From the NCBI RefSeq assembly GCF_027270315.1, contig NZ_CP114413.1, forward strand, positions 4,216,001-4,280,000: a DNA stretch of 64,000 nt, given 5' to 3'. The position numbers and the translations under genes were made by a program. Shown here piece by piece: positions 62,373-64,000 of the stretch. The first letter of the stretch is position 1. Each line of letters starts with the position of its first letter. The stretch comes from Streptomyces cinnabarinus (lineage in GTDB: Bacteria > Actinomycetota > Actinomycetes > Streptomycetales > Streptomycetaceae). The notes beneath the pieces were generated by a model. It had not been told where the DNA came from. It made no database searches and saw only the letters and a list, made by a program, of their open reading frames with translations.

Positions 62373-62458
62373 GGCCAAACAGTACAACTTCCCGCCATCT
62401 TTGGGCAGTTCACTGAAAGGTGGTTATGAGACGCTTCCACGCGGTCATAAGTACAGTG

Positions 62459-62475
62459 AAGTTGGTCGCCAACTT
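62459..62475. promoter_or_regulatory. GntR operator-like palindrome, site 2
   Basis: AAGTTGG-TCG-CCAACTT, about 87 bases before GntR copy 2; followed toward the gene by blocks CTTATG, CATAA and AGTTGTA(G/C)(C/T)GTTTGG that are shared with site 1's flank. Confidence 0.62.
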
Positions 62476-62532
62476 GCGCAACATGGTCAAACTTTCAGGG
62501 GGTTGGCGATCTGAGGCACCGGACACGACTGG

Positions 62533-62567
62533 CCGGGCTCCCTTCCGGAGGGGAGCCGGGAGCCCGG
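62533..62567. terminator. Hairpin in the gap between GntR copy 2 and the Eis-like gene
   Basis: CCGGGCTCCC (62533-62542) and GGGAGCCCGG (62558-62567), perfect 10 bp, 15-base loop that has a further short stem. Probably terminates the Eis-like gene on the minus strand. The rest of 62476-62673 shows only an ACAAC-rich low-complexity stretch. Confidence 0.6.
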
Positions 62568-62673
62568 TTCAGTCAGCACGACGCACAACAACCACAACTA
62601 CAACTTCATCCACAACTGAAGAGCACGCTACGGATGAGTACGGAGGACAAGGCCTGTCGTCGGCGGGAGGAGC

Positions 62674-63918
62674 TCAGAACAGGTCCGGGCACCAAGGCCG
62701 CCTGGACGTACGCAGCAGGGCGTCGGCCACACGGGCGGCGCCCGCTCGTTCTTCCCGGACCCGGCCGAGCGCGGCGAGCCGTACGGCGGTCTCGTCGCCG
62801 AGCCAGAGCGTGGCGAGGTCGGAGAGCGTGATGCCGAGATCGGCGGTGTCGGTGGTGGCCGCGCAGGCCCCGGTGCCGTCCGCGGCGGCCTCCAGCCGGT
62901 ACCGCCCGCCGCCGTCCACGACGTCCAGCACCAGCGACCCCGCGCCCGCGTACGTCCTCGCCTCCATGGCCCGGACGACATCGAGGATCCGCACCCACAT
63001 CCAGTCGGCCTGGGAGGTCAGCCGGGCGGCTCGGGGGTCGGGGAGGAAGTGCGGGAGCAGATCGTCGGGCGCGCGCCAGCCGGTCTTGACGGTGGCGATC
63101 CAGTCGATGGAGCACAGGTACCGCCACAGGGCGCGCTCCGCGGCCGGGGTCACCCCGATCAGCCACTTCACAGTCGCCGTGTTGAGCGGCTGCTTGCCGT
63201 CGCCCCAGTGGTCGTCGGAGGTGTACGCCACCATGCCCTCGACCTCGCCGGACTTCGAGCGGTACACGGCGTAGTGGGGTTCCTTGAAGCTGTGGAAGAA
63301 CAGCACCGCGCCGGTGGTGACCTGCCACCACAGATCGTCCCGGCTGACGGCGCCGGGGAGCGTACGGCGCAGGCGCTCGTGCAGTTCCGGGCCGAGCTTG
63401 CGGACGTCCGGGGCGTCGATCAGGTCGATCCTTCCGCCGTCCTCGGGGCCGGACCAGCGGGGGTCGAGGCCGGTGCGGGGTACGTCGATCGTCCACTCGG
63501 CCATGGTGGTGGCGGGGCCGAAGCCGTAGCGGCCGTAGATCGGGTACTCGGCGGCGATGAGGGTGGCGACGGCGTCGCCGCGCTCCTTCGCGGCGGCGAG
63601 GTCGCGCTCCATCATGCGGCTGAGGAGGCCGCGGCGGCGGTGAGTGGGGGAGACGGTGACGTTGGTGATCGCGTCGGCGGGGACGGCGGTGCCGCCGACG
63701 GCCGTGAGCCGCTGGTCGAAGGACCGGAAGGTGGCGACGCAGCGGTCGCCGTCGAAGGCGCCGAGGAGTCTGCCGGGGACGAACCAGGGTTCCCTGGCGG
63801 CCAGTTGCTCCTCGGTGAGTGTCGGCTCCCGCAGGAACCCGGTGTTCACGGCGCGGTGCCAGTCGGCGAGCTCGGCTTCGGTGGTCGGTCGGACGTCGAT
63901 GTCAGCGGCGCGGGTCAT
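62674..63918 (-). CDS. eis: Eis-like GNAT N-acetyltransferase
   Basis: 414 residues. Eis architecture: N-terminal GNAT (about 1-150; AITNVTVSPTHRRRGLLSRMMERDL, YPIYGRYGFGPAT), middle GNAT-like domain, and SCP2-like C-terminal domain ending in a free carboxylate PDLF, which in Eis is part of the catalytic site. Known mycobacterial Eis acetylates aminoglycosides at several positions. The natural substrate here is unknown. The remaining bases to 64000 contain no gene. Confidence 0.88.
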   Translation of the reverse strand: MTRAADIDVRPTTEAELADWHRAVNTGFLREPTLTEEQLAAREPWFVPGRLLGAFDGDRCVATFRSFDQRLTAVGGTAVPADAITNVTVSPTHRRRGLLSRMMERDLAAAKERGDAVATLIAAEYPIYGRYGFGPATTMAEWTIDVPRTGLDPRWSGPEDGGRIDLIDAPDVRKLGPELHERLRRTLPGAVSRDDLWWQVTTGAVLFFHSFKEPHYAVYRSKSGEVEGMVAYTSDDHWGDGKQPLNTATVKWLIGVTPAAERALWRYLCSIDWIATVKTGWRAPDDLLPHFLPDPRAARLTSQADWMWVRILDVVRAMEARTYAGAGSLVLDVVDGGGRYRLEAAADGTGACAATTDTADLGITLSDLATLWLGDETAVRLAALGRVREERAGAARVADALLRTSRRPWCPDLF

Positions 63919-64000
63919 GGACTCACGGTAGGCCGGGGCCGCGGGGGGTGTCGCGACGATTTCCCTCGCCCCCGCCGCCCCTACCCGTCCCTCCCCCAGA

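Overview
The window is a high-GC actinobacterial chromosome segment, almost certainly Streptomyces. Evidence: strong third-position GC bias, many GTG starts, GC-rich perfect hairpin terminators, and a gene order that matches (inverted) the Streptomyces coelicolor stretch I remember running from around msiK (SCO4240) through rlmB-cysS-ispF-ispD-carD, phoP-phoR/phoU-mtpA, the SCO4226 nickel-binding family and gpmA to mshA. It is core chromosome with a few accessory insertions; I see no prophage, transposase, integrase or CRISPR array.

Layout. (1) 1-9.5 kb: terD-like gene, quinone oxidoreductase, a carotenoid-desaturase-like flavoprotein, pentapeptide protein, M1 lipoprotein peptidase, a GNAT-Nudix fusion, a PuuB-like oxidase, an APH(6)-type kinase and a GNAT. 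(2) 9.5-20.5 kb: the most unusual block. Two FxSxx-COOH-type (FxsA-like) precursor peptides are each paired with a HExxH-motif peptide-modification enzyme in divergent cassettes. With them are a trypsin-fold protein that has lost its catalytic serine and carries an EAD2-like tail, a large SAV_2336/NB-ARC/TPR protein (FxsT) and an EAD2/VMAP-C protein. No radical-SAM FxsB is present in the window. Three of the genes carry rare TTA codons, so bldA control is likely. (3) 20.6-31.3 kb: tRNA-Thr(TGT), msiK, a sugar-phosphate nucleotidyltransferase, a DoxX protein, then rlmB, cysS, ispF, ispD, carD and a lipoprotein. (4) 31.3-35.9 kb: Pho region with phoP-phoR divergent from phoU-mtpA, tandem SCO4226-family genes and gpmA. 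(5) 36-48 kb: MFS transporter, DUF2000/AraC pair, Tat-exported beta-helix protein, YbjN-mshA, methyltransferase, NlpC/P60 hydrolase, RsbU-like phosphatase, HBHA-like protein and its XRE neighbour. (6) 48-57 kb: Nudix gene, frameshifted ATPase, I36 inhibitor, two ECF41 sigma factors with an epimerase, HxlR/imine-reductase pair, HelD-like helicase and a TetR gene. (7) 57-64 kb: a tandem-domain APH kinase, a HAD hydrolase and two paralogous GntR regulators that flank a tiny membrane protein and share an upstream palindrome, then an Eis-like acetyltransferase.

How genes work together. The 9.5-20.5 kb block looks like a ribosomally made, post-translationally modified peptide system wired to STAND/EAD-type signalling proteins. 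The three TGTCACA-N16/17-(C/T)GTC promoters, two at the ECF41 operons and one about 47 kb away at the desaturase-like flavoprotein, suggest one ECF41 regulon. The duplicated palindromes upstream of the two GntR genes suggest auto- and cross-regulation of the kinase/phosphatase operon and the 62-residue membrane protein.

Limits: functions come from reading translations and motifs by eye. No alignment, profile search or structure prediction was run, and gene symbols and family names come from memory.
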